Of a stretch of DNA of 40,351 nucleotides, positions 32,919-40,351 are shown one piece after another. The stretch's first letter is position 1, and every line of letters starts with the position of its first letter. The stretch comes from JOPF133 sp052144935. Its GTDB lineage: Bacteria; Acidobacteriota; Terriglobia; Bryobacterales; Bryobacteraceae. The position numbers and the translations under genes were made by a program. The notes beneath the pieces were generated by a model. The model was not told where the DNA came from and searched no databases. It saw only the letters and a list, made by a program, of their open reading frames with translations. The stretch is taken from NCBI GenBank assembly GCA_052144935.1, contig JBKQPR010000056.1, positions 1 through 40,351 on the forward strand, written 5' to 3'.

Positions 32919-34232
32919 ATGAATGCCCTGCTCACCGACCTTTACGAACTTACGATGGCCGCCGGTTACTTCGAGACCGGCAGGAGCGGGCATAAGGCGA
33001 CCTTCGAATTCGCCATCCGGCATTTGCCGCCGCACCGCAACTTCGTGCTGGCGGCCGGCCTGCCGCAGGTGGTGGATTACCTGCTCAACTTGCGGTTCGA
33101 CGCCGAGGAGATCGACTACCTGCGCGGCCTCGCGCAATTCCAGCGCGTCTCGCCGGGTTTTTTCGATTACCTGGCGCAATTCCGTTTCACGGGCGATTTG
33201 TTCGCGGTTCCCGAAGGCACCCCGCTGTTCGCGGGCGAGCCGCTGCTGCTGCTGCGCGCGCCGATCGTCGAAGCGCAGATCCCGGAGACTTACGTTCTGT
33301 CGGCGCTTTCGTTTCCAAGCCTGATCGCCAGCAAGGCGGCGCGCATGGTGGAGGCGGCGGGAGGACGGCCGGTGGTGGAGTTCGGCACGCGCCGCGCGCA
33401 TACGCCGGATGCGGGCGTCCTGGGCGCGCGGGCGGCGTACATCGGCGGCTGCAGCGCCACCAGTAACGCGCTGGCCGGGTCGCGCTATGGCATCCCGGTG
33501 GCGGGCACGGCGGCGCACTCCTGGGTGATGTCCTTCTGCTCGGAAATATCGGCTTTCCGGCATCTCCAGCAGGTGATGGGCGAACATGCCACCCACGTGA
33601 TCGACACCTACGATCCGCTGGAGGGCGCACGGCGGGTGGCGCAGCTCGGCCGGCCGCTGTGGGGCGTGCGGCTGGATAGCGGCGATCTGCTGGCGCTCTC
33701 GCGGCAGGTGCGCGGCATCCTCGATGAGGGGGGCCTGCCGGACGCCAAAATCATGGCTTCGGGAGACCTGGACGAGTTCCGAATTCGGGACCTGCTGGCG
33801 GCCGGAGCGCCCATCGACGCGTTCGGCGTGGGCACGCAGTTGGCGGCCTCGGCCGACTCCCCCAGCCTGAGCGCCACTTATAAACTGGTGGAGCTGGATA
33901 TCCACGGCATCCAGCGTTTCACCGCCAAGTTCAGCCCGGACAAGCCTTCGCTGCCGGGCGCCAAGCAGATTTTCCGGGATGTGGCGCGCGACGTGATTGC
34001 CCGCTCGGGCGAATGCGGCCGCGGGGAGGCCCTGCTGCGGCCGGTGCTCCTGGGGGGGCGGCTGGTGGAGCCGCTGCCTTCGCTCGACCAGGCGCGCGCG
34101 CGAGCGGCGCAATCCATCGCCCAGCTTCCGCCGGCTCTGCGACAATTGGAAGTGGGGGAGGGTTGGCCGGTGATTCTGAGCCGCGAATTGCGCGAGCTGA
34201 TCGAGCGCACCCGGCAGAACCTGGGCGCATGA
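32919..34232 (+). CDS. pncB: Nicotinate phosphoribosyltransferase
   Basis: This 437-residue enzyme joins nicotinic acid and PRPP (ATP-stimulated) to give nicotinate mononucleotide, the committing step of NAD salvage in the cytosol. It opens with the family signature TDLYELTMAAGYF. FEFAIRHLPPHRNFVLAAGL, EFGTRRAHTPDAG and GGCSATSNALAG follow. GTAAHSWVMSF carries the histidine expected to be phosphorylated, and VRLDSGDLLAL and MASGDLDEFRI are phosphoribosyl-binding loops. FGVGTQLAASAD and a TYKLVEL strand complete the barrel. The stop overlaps the nicotinamidase start (ATGA), coupling the two steps. The symbol rests on motif recognition. Confidence 0.92.
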   Translation: MNALLTDLYELTMAAGYFETGRSGHKATFEFAIRHLPPHRNFVLAAGLPQVVDYLLNLRFDAEEIDYLRGLAQFQRVSPGFFDYLAQFRFTGDLFAVPEGTPLFAGEPLLLLRAPIVEAQIPETYVLSALSFPSLIASKAARMVEAAGGRPVVEFGTRRAHTPDAGVLGARAAYIGGCSATSNALAGSRYGIPVAGTAAHSWVMSFCSEISAFRHLQQVMGEHATHVIDTYDPLEGARRVAQLGRPLWGVRLDSGDLLALSRQVRGILDEGGLPDAKIMASGDLDEFRIRDLLAAGAPIDAFGVGTQLAASADSPSLSATYKLVELDIHGIQRFTAKFSPDKPSLPGAKQIFRDVARDVIARSGECGRGEALLRPVLLGGRLVEPLPSLDQARARAAQSIAQLPPALRQLEVGEGWPVILSRELRELIERTRQNLGA

Positions 34233-34825
34233 AAACCGTCTTCGTAGACATCGATTCGCAGCTCGATTTCCTATACCCCGCGGGGGCTCTGTACGTGCCC
34301 GGGGCCGAGCGGATTGTCCCGGCCATCGCGCGCCTGAACCGGTTTGCCGCAGCCCAGGGGATGCCGGTGATCTCGACCACCGACGCGCATACCGAAGACG
34401 ACCCCGAATTCCACGTATGGCCGCACCACTGCGTGGCCGGCACGTGGGGCCAGCGCAAGCCCGAAAGCACGCTGCTCGCGCAGCGGGTGGTGATCCCCAA
34501 CCGGGAGTGCGAGCTGTCCGGCGCGCTGGACATTCGGGGCGTTCAGCAGATCGTGATCGAGAAGCAGACGGTGGACGCGTTCCGCACGGCCAACCTGGGC
34601 CGCGTGCTGGAGGCCTTGGCCGGCGAGCGCTTCGTGGTCTACGGGGTGGTGACCGAGATGTGCGTATACTACGCCGTGCGCGGGCTGCTGGAGACGGGGC
34701 GCCCGGTGATTGTGGTTTCCGACGCGGTCGAGTGCCTGAAGGAGGCGGATGGGCAAAAGACCATCGCGGAGATGTGCGCGGGCGGGGCGATGCTGGCGCC
34801 GGCGGACGAAATCTGCGGGGGGTAG
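34229..34825 (+). CDS. pncA: Nicotinamidase (isochorismatase-like hydrolase)
   Basis: This 198-residue cysteine hydrolase converts nicotinamide to nicotinic acid, the substrate of the enzyme encoded just upstream. The catalytic triad is visible: D9 (VDIDSQLDF), K112 (VIEKQTVDAF) and C145 (GVVTEMCVYYAV). Metal ligands are expected at D52 and H54 (STTDAH) and H67 (HHCVAGTWG, close to the H-C-V-x-G-T motif typical of nicotinamidases). A cis-peptide-like segment V-V-T-E precedes Cys145, as in the family. ATG 34229 overlaps the pncB stop; the open frame further upstream runs inside pncB. The pair gives a complete two-step salvage module. Confidence 0.9.
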   Translation: MKTVFVDIDSQLDFLYPAGALYVPGAERIVPAIARLNRFAAAQGMPVISTTDAHTEDDPEFHVWPHHCVAGTWGQRKPESTLLAQRVVIPNRECELSGALDIRGVQQIVIEKQTVDAFRTANLGRVLEALAGERFVVYGVVTEMCVYYAVRGLLETGRPVIVVSDAVECLKEADGQKTIAEMCAGGAMLAPADEICGG

Positions 34826-34844
34826 GGTGGCGGGCCGGCGGGCG

Positions 34845-35309
34845 CTACGACGGCCGCCGGGCTCCGAACATGGTCAGGAGAAGATCCTGCGCGACTTTCT
34901 CGTTTCGGATAGTCCGCCAGGCTTTGAACCCCTCATCTGCGGTCGCCAAACTCTCCATCACTTCGCCTCGCGACCAATCCCTCCCAAAGTCGTAATCCGC
35001 GATGAGGCGATCATCCTGCAAATCGCCAAACGCCTCGATTACCTTTTGGAGGTCGGCCTCGACCAGAGTCGGTTTGGGCCCTTGAGGTCTGAAGGTGGCT
35101 TGGCGCATCCTCTTATGATCGAACATGCGTCCAAGCCTTACACGCTGGTCGGGCCGCTTCCAGTTCCGGACGAAATCGGCGGTGAGCAGGTGAAACAGGG
35201 CGTAGTAGGCGGTCGAAACGGCCCGCCGCAGGCTCGATTGTCTTGGATTCTTGCCGCCTCTCGCCGCAAGATGCTTGGCATCCGAGAGCAAGTCGTCTGC
35301 GAACGCCAT
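34845..35309 (-). CDS. HEPN-like domain protein
   Basis: This 154-residue, mainly helical protein contains SSLRRAVSTAYYALFHLLTA (about residues 25-44), the R-x-A-x-S-x-A-Y-Y-A-x-F-H helix characteristic of HEPN-type proteins. A basic middle (RMFDHKRMRQATFRPQGPKP) and a C-terminal helical pair follow. Many HEPN proteins are ribonucleases or partners of nucleotidyltransferases in toxin-antitoxin, abortive infection and CRISPR-linked systems. The usual C-terminal R-x4-6-H ribonuclease motif is not obvious, so catalysis is uncertain. The start lies 3 nt after the stop of the partner gene (35313-35627), which strongly suggests a two-gene operon. Confidence 0.75.
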   Translation of the reverse strand: MAFADDLLSDAKHLAARGGKNPRQSSLRRAVSTAYYALFHLLTADFVRNWKRPDQRVRLGRMFDHKRMRQATFRPQGPKPTLVEADLQKVIEAFGDLQDDRLIADYDFGRDWSRGEVMESLATADEGFKAWRTIRNEKVAQDLLLTMFGARRPS

Positions 35310-35312
35310 CGT

Positions 35313-35627
35313 TTACGCCCACTCCTTATTACGAAGAGCGGCCTGTTCCGATACGCTCCTGACGTGGGTGTAGTGGCGAAGACCCAGCGCGCGGAAGTCC
35401 AAACGCTCAGCCAATTCCGCCCTCACTTTTTTCGCTACTTCATGCAGCCGATGCTCGGCGGCCTCGTCCGACAGCAGCGCCCGAAAGTAGACCGCCCACT
35501 CGTCGTTCCAGTCCTCGCCGATGTGGTAACGGATATACACTACATCCGGGGCCAGGAGCCGTGCCACCTCGGCAACCGCCTCGTCGATTTCGACTGGTCT
35601 CAAAACTCCGGCATACGTCATCGGCAT
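35313..35627 (-). CDS. Small conserved partner of the HEPN-like gene, function unknown
   Basis: This 104-residue soluble protein has alternating helices and strands: VEIDEAVAEVARLLAPDVVY, IRYHIGEDWNDEWAVYFRAL, then a helix HEVAKKVRAELAERLDF and an Arg/Ser end HVRSVSEQAAL. The order helix, acidic strand pair (GEDWNDEWAVYF), helix could be a reduced nucleotidyltransferase-like fold, the common HEPN partner, but I see no intact G-S-x10-D-x-D motif. GGAGAA precedes ATG 35627. Longer versions of the frame run into the DUF1552 gene and are rejected. It is the upstream gene of a two-gene cassette and might be an antitoxin or regulator (inference). Confidence 0.72.
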   Translation of the reverse strand: MPMTYAGVLRPVEIDEAVAEVARLLAPDVVYIRYHIGEDWNDEWAVYFRALLSDEAAEHRLHEVAKKVRAELAERLDFRALGLRHYTHVRSVSEQAALRNKEWA

Positions 35628-35701
35628 CGCGCAGTTCTCCAAACCCAAGCATAACGCCCGATGGAAGAGGGGCACAACCGGACTTCGATGCCTACCGGTC
35701 C

Positions 35702-37033
35702 CTACAGCCGTTCCAGCCGCGTGTCGGCGTCGCCAAACCGCTCCAGCTTGATCCCCATACGATCCATGAGCGACAGATACAAGCTGCACATCTTTCTGTT
35801 GCCCTCGCCGGCCTCCAGATAGTTCAGCGTGCGTCCGGTTTCGAGCGTACCGCCCAGGCCCCCGGCGAGCACCAGCGGCAATCTGAAGTTGTCGTGCTTG
35901 CGTCCGATCCACATGTTGGAGAGATACATCAGGCACGAGTTATCCAACACGGTGCCGTTGCCCTCCGGCATGCTATCCAGCTTAGTGGCGAGGTAGGCGA
36001 GCTGGCTCAGGTGGAAACGGGCGATGCGCTCATAACCGTCGGAGTTATTGTTGTGAGATGCGGAATGGTGTCCCTCGCGGACATCCAGGAAGGGATAATA
36101 GAGCGCCGAGAGATCGCGCGCCAGAAGCAGCGATGCGACGCGAGTTTTGTCTGTCTGGAAAGCGATGGCGATAAGGTCGCACATCAGGCGTGTGTGATCG
36201 CGCAGGTCGTCCGGTAAGCCGTTCGCCGGACGGTCCATGGTGAAGGCGGGACGGTTCCGCTGCTTGGCGAGATCGTCCGCCTGGTCTTTGGTCTTGCGCA
36301 TGCCGTCCACGCGTTTCTCCACTTCCCGAACGCTGGTCAGATATTCATCCAGCTTGGTCTTGTCGCTGGAGCTGATTTGCCGGCCGAGAGCCTCGGCGCG
36401 ATCCTTCACGCGGTCGAGAATGCTCATGTTGCGAAGGCTGCCGCGATTCTCGAACAGGCTGTCGAAGGCCAGCGAAGGGTAGACTTCCACGGGGACGGGC
36501 GAGTCGGGAGTCTGCCACGAAATGTGCGAGCTGTAGGCTAGGGAGAAGTTGGTCTCGTGGTAACCCGTCATGGGCTCCTCGCAAGCCAGAACGATGCTGG
36601 ATTGCGGGGTGTCCTGGCCGACGGCGTTAGCGATCATCTGGTCCACGGAGATGCCCGAATGAATGATGGCGCCCTTCTGAATGTGCACGCCGGACAGAAG
36701 GCTCCCGGTCTGGGCGGGGTGGATGCCCTGGCCGGTGGCCGCCTTATTGAAGAGACCGTCGATCACATTGATCTTTTGCTTCAACGGCTCCAGCACCGAC
36801 AAAGTCTTGCTGAGCTTCATCCCGGCGCCCGAGCCTTCGGCGCTCCAATGATCCTCATTGATGCCATTGCCCATGAAAAGCACGGCGAAGCGCTTGGGGA
36901 AGGGGGCCGGCGAGGCGGTATCGGCGAAAGCCGAAAGCGATTGCAGCCACGGCAAGGCCATGGTCACTCCAGCGCCGCGAAGCACCGTACGGCGGGAGAT
37001 GCGGCGGGCGGAATTCTGAGTTAGTTGGGGCAT
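35702..37033 (-). CDS. DUF1552 protein, Tat-exported
   Basis: This 443-residue protein has a twin-arginine leader (RRISRRTVLRGAGVTMALPW). The mature part matches DUF1552: FAVLFMGNGINEDHWSAEG, PLKQKINVIDGLFNKAATGQ, HPAQTGSLLSG and SASHNNNSDGYERIARFHL. The family is distantly related to DUF1501/sulfatase-like alkaline-phosphatase-fold proteins and is almost always encoded next to a DUF1592-type cytochrome, as here. It is thought to be periplasmic. A GTG at 37042 overlaps the upstream stop, but AAAGG close before ATG 37033 makes that start more likely. The two genes are coupled. Enzymatic activity is unknown; polymer breakdown has been suggested for the pair. Confidence 0.9.
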   Translation of the reverse strand: MPQLTQNSARRISRRTVLRGAGVTMALPWLQSLSAFADTASPAPFPKRFAVLFMGNGINEDHWSAEGSGAGMKLSKTLSVLEPLKQKINVIDGLFNKAATGQGIHPAQTGSLLSGVHIQKGAIIHSGISVDQMIANAVGQDTPQSSIVLACEEPMTGYHETNFSLAYSSHISWQTPDSPVPVEVYPSLAFDSLFENRGSLRNMSILDRVKDRAEALGRQISSSDKTKLDEYLTSVREVEKRVDGMRKTKDQADDLAKQRNRPAFTMDRPANGLPDDLRDHTRLMCDLIAIAFQTDKTRVASLLLARDLSALYYPFLDVREGHHSASHNNNSDGYERIARFHLSQLAYLATKLDSMPEGNGTVLDNSCLMYLSNMWIGRKHDNFRLPLVLAGGLGGTLETGRTLNYLEAGEGNRKMCSLYLSLMDRMGIKLERFGDADTRLERL

Positions 37034-37038
37034 CGGAT

Positions 37039-40000
37039 TCACCTTTCGTTGGTTGAGACTGGGGGCCTTTCGTGCTGCACTTCGGGATTGCGCCGGTTGC
37101 GGAACTGAGGGCTCGTAACCACCGTCTCCACGAGCGAACCAAACCGATAGCCATTGGCGGCTAGCCGGGTATCGATTCGCTGCACGGTGAGTTCGTCGGA
37201 GAGCAGGAGAGACCGGTTGAGCGCGTAGGCCAGCATTTTCCGGCTCAGATTATCCAGGTAGTCGGCCTGGCGATGCTCGCGGATGTAAGTTTCGACGCCC
37301 TCGAATCCGGCGCCCTGGCTGCCGCCCGGGAAGACCGCGCTGGCATCGACCGGCCGTCCAGCGAGGTCTTTGGTGCGCGCCTCACCCACCGGTCCGTAGC
37401 CTTCGAACGCCAGCCCGAACACATCGAAGCGCGCATGACACGAGGCGCACACCGGGTTGGTGCGATGTTTGGCCAGCATGTCGCGCAATGGAAGATCCGA
37501 CTTGGCTTCGTCGTTCGGCAATTCGGGCACCACCGGCGGTGGCGGCGGGATGACCTCGCCGAGCACGCGGCGCACCACCCAGTATCCGCGTTTCACCGGG
37601 CTGGTTCGCAAACCCGGCGCGTTCTGCGTCAGGAAAACGGCCATGGGAAGCAGACCGCCGCGCTCATACCGGCCGGCATCGTCCATGCGAACCCAGGTGT
37701 TCTCGTTGCCGGCGACTTCGGGCATGCCGTAGTGTTGGGCAAGGACGGAATTCACAAAGGTGTAGTTGCCATAAATCAGGTCGAGGACGGAGCGGTCGTT
37801 GCGGATGACGTCCTCGATCAACCGGATCGGCTCCTGGAACATGGCCTCGCGCAATTCATTGGTGAAGCTGGGGAAGCGTTGGCGATCGACCGAGCTGATC
37901 TGTTCGAAGCGGCGGAAATCGAGCCAGTTGCCGCCGAATTCGGTCGCCAGGCCGCGGGCCTTCTCGTCTTTCAGCATGCGGCGCGCCTGCGCAATAAGGA
38001 CGCCGATCCTTTGCAAATCGCCGGCTGCCGCGTGCGCCAGCAATTCCTGGTCGGGCATGCTGGACCAAAGGAAATAACTGAGCCGGCTGGCCAGAGCGTA
38101 CCCGGAGAGCGGACTGACGGCGGCCTTATCCATGTTTGGAGCGGCGGCTTTCGACGTCGCGCCCCGGCCCGCGCTGTCCAGCAGATCGATGCGATAGCAG
38201 AAATCGGGCGACATCAGCACGCTGACAATCGATTCGCGGATGGCGTCTTCGTGCGCCAGCCCATCTTTCTCCCGGAGCGAGTGGTAATACGCCAGAATGT
38301 CGTCGCGTTCGGCCTTGGAAAGCGGTCTGCGGTAGGCGCGCGCCGCAAACTTCACAAGGGCGTCCAGGTGGTGGGGCTGGGCTTCCTCCCGCATTCGCTC
38401 GATCCTGCGGAGCGTGTCATCGACCCACTGGAAGTGAACGCGGATGGCCTCCGGGGCGACGGGATTATTGCTCGGGTTCGCCGCAGCCTTGGCCAGATAA
38501 GCGTCCCGCAGTCCGAAAATGACCGCTGAGTCGTTGACTTTCTTATCCGTCGGGCGCGCCCTGCCGGACTCGGCGCCCTTACCGTCGACCTCGCCGCTCT
38601 GGTTGAAGTAGTACTGATCCCAAGTGCGGCCCGTGTGATCGGCAATGAAGTCGAATTCATCCCACAGCCTGTTCAACTCGTTCTGCCCTTTGTCGTCCAG
38701 GATCAGCTCCATCAGCGGCGTGTCGTCGCGCCAGTACCCCATCACATTGTGGTAACCGGCGCTGAGAAGACGTCCCTTGTCCTCCGAATCGTCGGGGAAG
38801 TAACGGCCGCGCTCCTTGACGTAGAAGGTGTCCGGGAAAACCGAAGCGAAGCGTGCGAACGAGGCTTCATAGCGGCTGCGCTCGGCGGCTGTAACCACCA
38901 GATCGGGATCGCCGGCGCGGGCTTTGGCCGTGAGAGCGGCCCAACGTGGCGCGGCTTCCTGGTGAAGCCCGGGATACTTCGGGATTTGGGGAACCACCGG
39001 GTCCGGGTCGGTATCGTTGCGCAAGGCGGCGGGGTCAAAATCCCTGCGGTGGGAGTTGAACTGGCGGAGCTTCCAGTTCAGCAGGGGCTGCGATCCGGCA
39101 GGCAATCCTCTCACCACCGGCGCAGCGAATTGCATGGCGGTGTGGTTGCGGATCCGGACCACGAAATCGCGCATTTCGACACATTGGGCGCGCAGGGGGG
39201 CGCCCTCTGGGGTGCCCCCTGGGCCCGGCTGGTCTCCGCCCGGCACGGGCAGCGCGCGCCACATGGCCTGAAGCTTGGCGATCGGGCCCACCTCCATTTT
39301 GGCCGCTTGCGGCGGTTCCTCGAGGAGTTGCCAGATCATGGGCAGATATTTCGCGCTCACCTTGGCGTCCGCGGCGATGGCGGCCAGCGTGGCGCTGGGC
39401 TTTCCGAGCGCCGACCGGTGCTTAAAGCGCCAGGCGGCCTGAAAGTAATCGGCGTAATCTGTCGGCTGGCGTTCGTAGAAGCCCACGATCCGTTGGATCG
39501 CGTACCTATCGCGGTCCGTCTCGACCAGCATGGGATGCGGCGCGAAGTCGAACCCATCGGGCGAGAGTACCATGTGATCGCCCACTTCGCGGGCAGCCTG
39601 CAGGTATTTCCTGAGCAGCGCAGGGGACATGGTGAGCGACTCGCCGGAGTTGTCGAAACCAGCCGGATTGGCGGGATCGACGGGAAACTCCCGCGTGGGT
39701 TGGATGTCCACGCCGGTGAGGTCCCGGATGGTGTAATTGTATTCGGAGTTGCTCAGGCGGCGCGCCAGCACCAACCCGGGGTCGCCGGCGTTCTTGCGCG
39801 CCTCGTTCGAGCGCATGGCCTTGATCCAGTCGATCACCTGCTGGCGGCTTTCCGCGGGCGGTTGGGGCATAGGCGCCGGCGGCATCTGCTGCGCGGTCAG
39901 TTTTTCGGCCACCAGTGCCCAGCGAGGATGGTCCCGGACCACCGTCTCCATGGTCGAATAAGCCCTGAGATCGAACTGCGCGGCCGGCGTTTCGCCGCCA

Positions 40001-40155
40001 TGGCATGCGATGCAATAGCGGGTAATAAAGGGGCGCACGGTTTGCGCGAACTGCTGCTCAAGCGCGGAATTGGCGGCGTGGGCTGCCGGTATCGCCGCCA
40101 GGGCGATCATTCCGGGCGCCAAACAGAGTACGACGGGGAGGGCGCGGCGTTGCAT
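37039..40155 (-). CDS. DUF1592/DUF1588-type periplasmic c-type cytochrome protein
   Basis: This protein of about 1,038 residues begins with a signal peptide (MQRRALPVVLCLAPGMIALA). CIACH at about residues 48-52 is a c-type haem site of the planctomycete cytochrome C type. The DUF1587 region follows (LSNSEYNYTIRDLTGVDIQP), then DUF1595 (FAARAYRRPLSKAERDDILA), DUF1592 (LASRLSYFLWSSMPDQELLA) and DUF1588 with CASCH at about residue 900 (VCASCHARFDVFGLAFEGYG). DUF1585 closes it (YALNRSLLLSDELTVQRI). A GTG at 40173 is possible, but ATG 40155 has GGAG before it and gives a cleaner leader. It is encoded directly before the DUF1552 gene. The pair is presumed to do periplasmic redox-linked degradation, unproven. 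Confidence 0.92.
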   Translation of the reverse strand: MQRRALPVVLCLAPGMIALAAIPAAHAANSALEQQFAQTVRPFITRYCIACHGGETPAAQFDLRAYSTMETVVRDHPRWALVAEKLTAQQMPPAPMPQPPAESRQQVIDWIKAMRSNEARKNAGDPGLVLARRLSNSEYNYTIRDLTGVDIQPTREFPVDPANPAGFDNSGESLTMSPALLRKYLQAAREVGDHMVLSPDGFDFAPHPMLVETDRDRYAIQRIVGFYERQPTDYADYFQAAWRFKHRSALGKPSATLAAIAADAKVSAKYLPMIWQLLEEPPQAAKMEVGPIAKLQAMWRALPVPGGDQPGPGGTPEGAPLRAQCVEMRDFVVRIRNHTAMQFAAPVVRGLPAGSQPLLNWKLRQFNSHRRDFDPAALRNDTDPDPVVPQIPKYPGLHQEAAPRWAALTAKARAGDPDLVVTAAERSRYEASFARFASVFPDTFYVKERGRYFPDDSEDKGRLLSAGYHNVMGYWRDDTPLMELILDDKGQNELNRLWDEFDFIADHTGRTWDQYYFNQSGEVDGKGAESGRARPTDKKVNDSAVIFGLRDAYLAKAAANPSNNPVAPEAIRVHFQWVDDTLRRIERMREEAQPHHLDALVKFAARAYRRPLSKAERDDILAYYHSLREKDGLAHEDAIRESIVSVLMSPDFCYRIDLLDSAGRGATSKAAAPNMDKAAVSPLSGYALASRLSYFLWSSMPDQELLAHAAAGDLQRIGVLIAQARRMLKDEKARGLATEFGGNWLDFRRFEQISSVDRQRFPSFTNELREAMFQEPIRLIEDVIRNDRSVLDLIYGNYTFVNSVLAQHYGMPEVAGNENTWVRMDDAGRYERGGLLPMAVFLTQNAPGLRTSPVKRGYWVVRRVLGEVIPPPPPVVPELPNDEAKSDLPLRDMLAKHRTNPVCASCHARFDVFGLAFEGYGPVGEARTKDLAGRPVDASAVFPGGSQGAGFEGVETYIREHRQADYLDNLSRKMLAYALNRSLLLSDELTVQRIDTRLAANGYRFGSLVETVVTSPQFRNRRNPEVQHERPPVSTNER
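39199..39230 (+). repeat. Dispersed GC-rich repeat, copy 5, inside the DUF1592 gene
   Basis: GGCGCCCTCTGG (39199-39210) and GGTGCCCCCTGGGCCCGGCT (39211-39230) stand in tandem within the coding region. On the minus strand it encodes a Gly/Pro-rich loop (QPGPGGTPEGAPLR). The other four copies are intergenic, so this one has probably inserted in a tolerant loop. Confidence 0.55.
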
Positions 40156-40190
40156 CAGTCTCCAAGTGTCCACACGAACAGATGGTAACG

Positions 40191-40219
40191 ATTATACAGG
40201 GGCCGCGCGTTGTCTACAA
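40191..40219 (-). promoter_or_regulatory. Promoter of the DUF1592-DUF1552 operon
   Basis: On the minus strand TTGTAG (40219-40214) and TATAAT (40196-40191, perfect -10) are 17 nt apart. Transcription would start near 40184, about 30 nt before the ATG at 40155, and would read both genes. The -35 box matches only TTG of the consensus. Confidence 0.55.
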
Positions 40220-40351
40220 TGGGACGGGTGCCTAACGGTTTTGGGGGTCGCGACCTGGAACCATGCTGTATGCCTGCGACGGGTCTAATTGGTTGCGAAC
40301 GGTGTTTTCCAGTTGCGTTAGGACTGGATGAACCTGCGGCGGAAGCTTGGT

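Noticed and set aside
35628..35936. N-terminal extension of the HEPN partner
   Set aside because: It overlaps the well-supported DUF1552 gene on the same strand in another frame and is low-complexity Arg/Gly.
1..40351. Secondary metabolite cluster, prophage or complete mobile element
   Set aside because: No synthase, phage structural, integrase or intact transposase gene was recognised anywhere in the window.

Overview
The window looks like a chromosomal segment of a high-GC soil bacterium of the phylum Acidobacteriota, probably close to the Bryobacterales/Candidatus Solibacter group. This is an inference from gene content: a very large secreted protein with putative Ig (He_PIG) repeats, a DUF1592-type cytochrome gene paired with a DUF1552 gene, Tat-exported TIM-barrel proteins, several RND pumps, and abundant short GC-rich hairpin repeats between genes. 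No rRNA, tRNA, CRISPR array or complete insertion sequence was seen.

Layout. (1) 1-6842: the end of an RND membrane-fusion gene and two MdtB/MdtC-like permeases in one operon, with a 106-nt palindrome between the permeases. (2) 6895-8816: a conserved secreted protein on the minus strand, then RimI-type acetyltransferase, DUF465 and Smr-domain genes on the plus strand, with a strong intrinsic terminator at 8485-8521. (3) 8825-13913: a 1,644-residue exported Ig-repeat protein with an unusual leader and an interrupted first domain. (4) 14104-16512: three small exported proteins (alpha/beta hydrolase, beta-rich protein, Tat-exported sugar-isomerase-like TIM barrel). (5) 16694-17216: a ParD/ParE-type toxin-antitoxin pair whose toxin is frameshifted. 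(6) 17523-24246: a complete tripartite efflux operon (RND permease, membrane-fusion protein, TolC-like outer-membrane factor) with overlapping stop/start codons. A cluster of hairpin repeats sits inside the 5' end of the outer-membrane gene. (7) 24404-28110: a Uma2 nuclease-like gene, an ECF sigma factor with a small membrane protein, a LarA-like protein, and a scar holding a protein-kinase remnant and a truncated DUF6788 gene. (8) 28210-32838: a Gld-type ABC operon (ATPase, permease, GldG-like protein, DUF4340 protein) behind a near-consensus promoter. (9) 32919-34825: nicotinate phosphoribosyltransferase and nicotinamidase, together the two-step NAD salvage route. (10) 34845-35627: a two-gene minus-strand cassette with a HEPN-like protein. 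(11) 35702-40219: a DUF1592 cytochrome plus DUF1552 operon on the minus strand behind a promoter with a perfect -10 box. Nothing was recognised in 40220-40351.

The most interesting signals are a translated hairpin-repeat cluster in the TolC-like gene, a 616-residue two-cysteine repeat block inserted in an Ig domain, a mini-ORF with a perfect ribosome-binding site ahead of the giant gene, and the small HEPN cassette. Two single-base insertions have broken otherwise recognisable genes (ParE, kinase). One GC-rich repeat family recurs five times, once inside a coding sequence.
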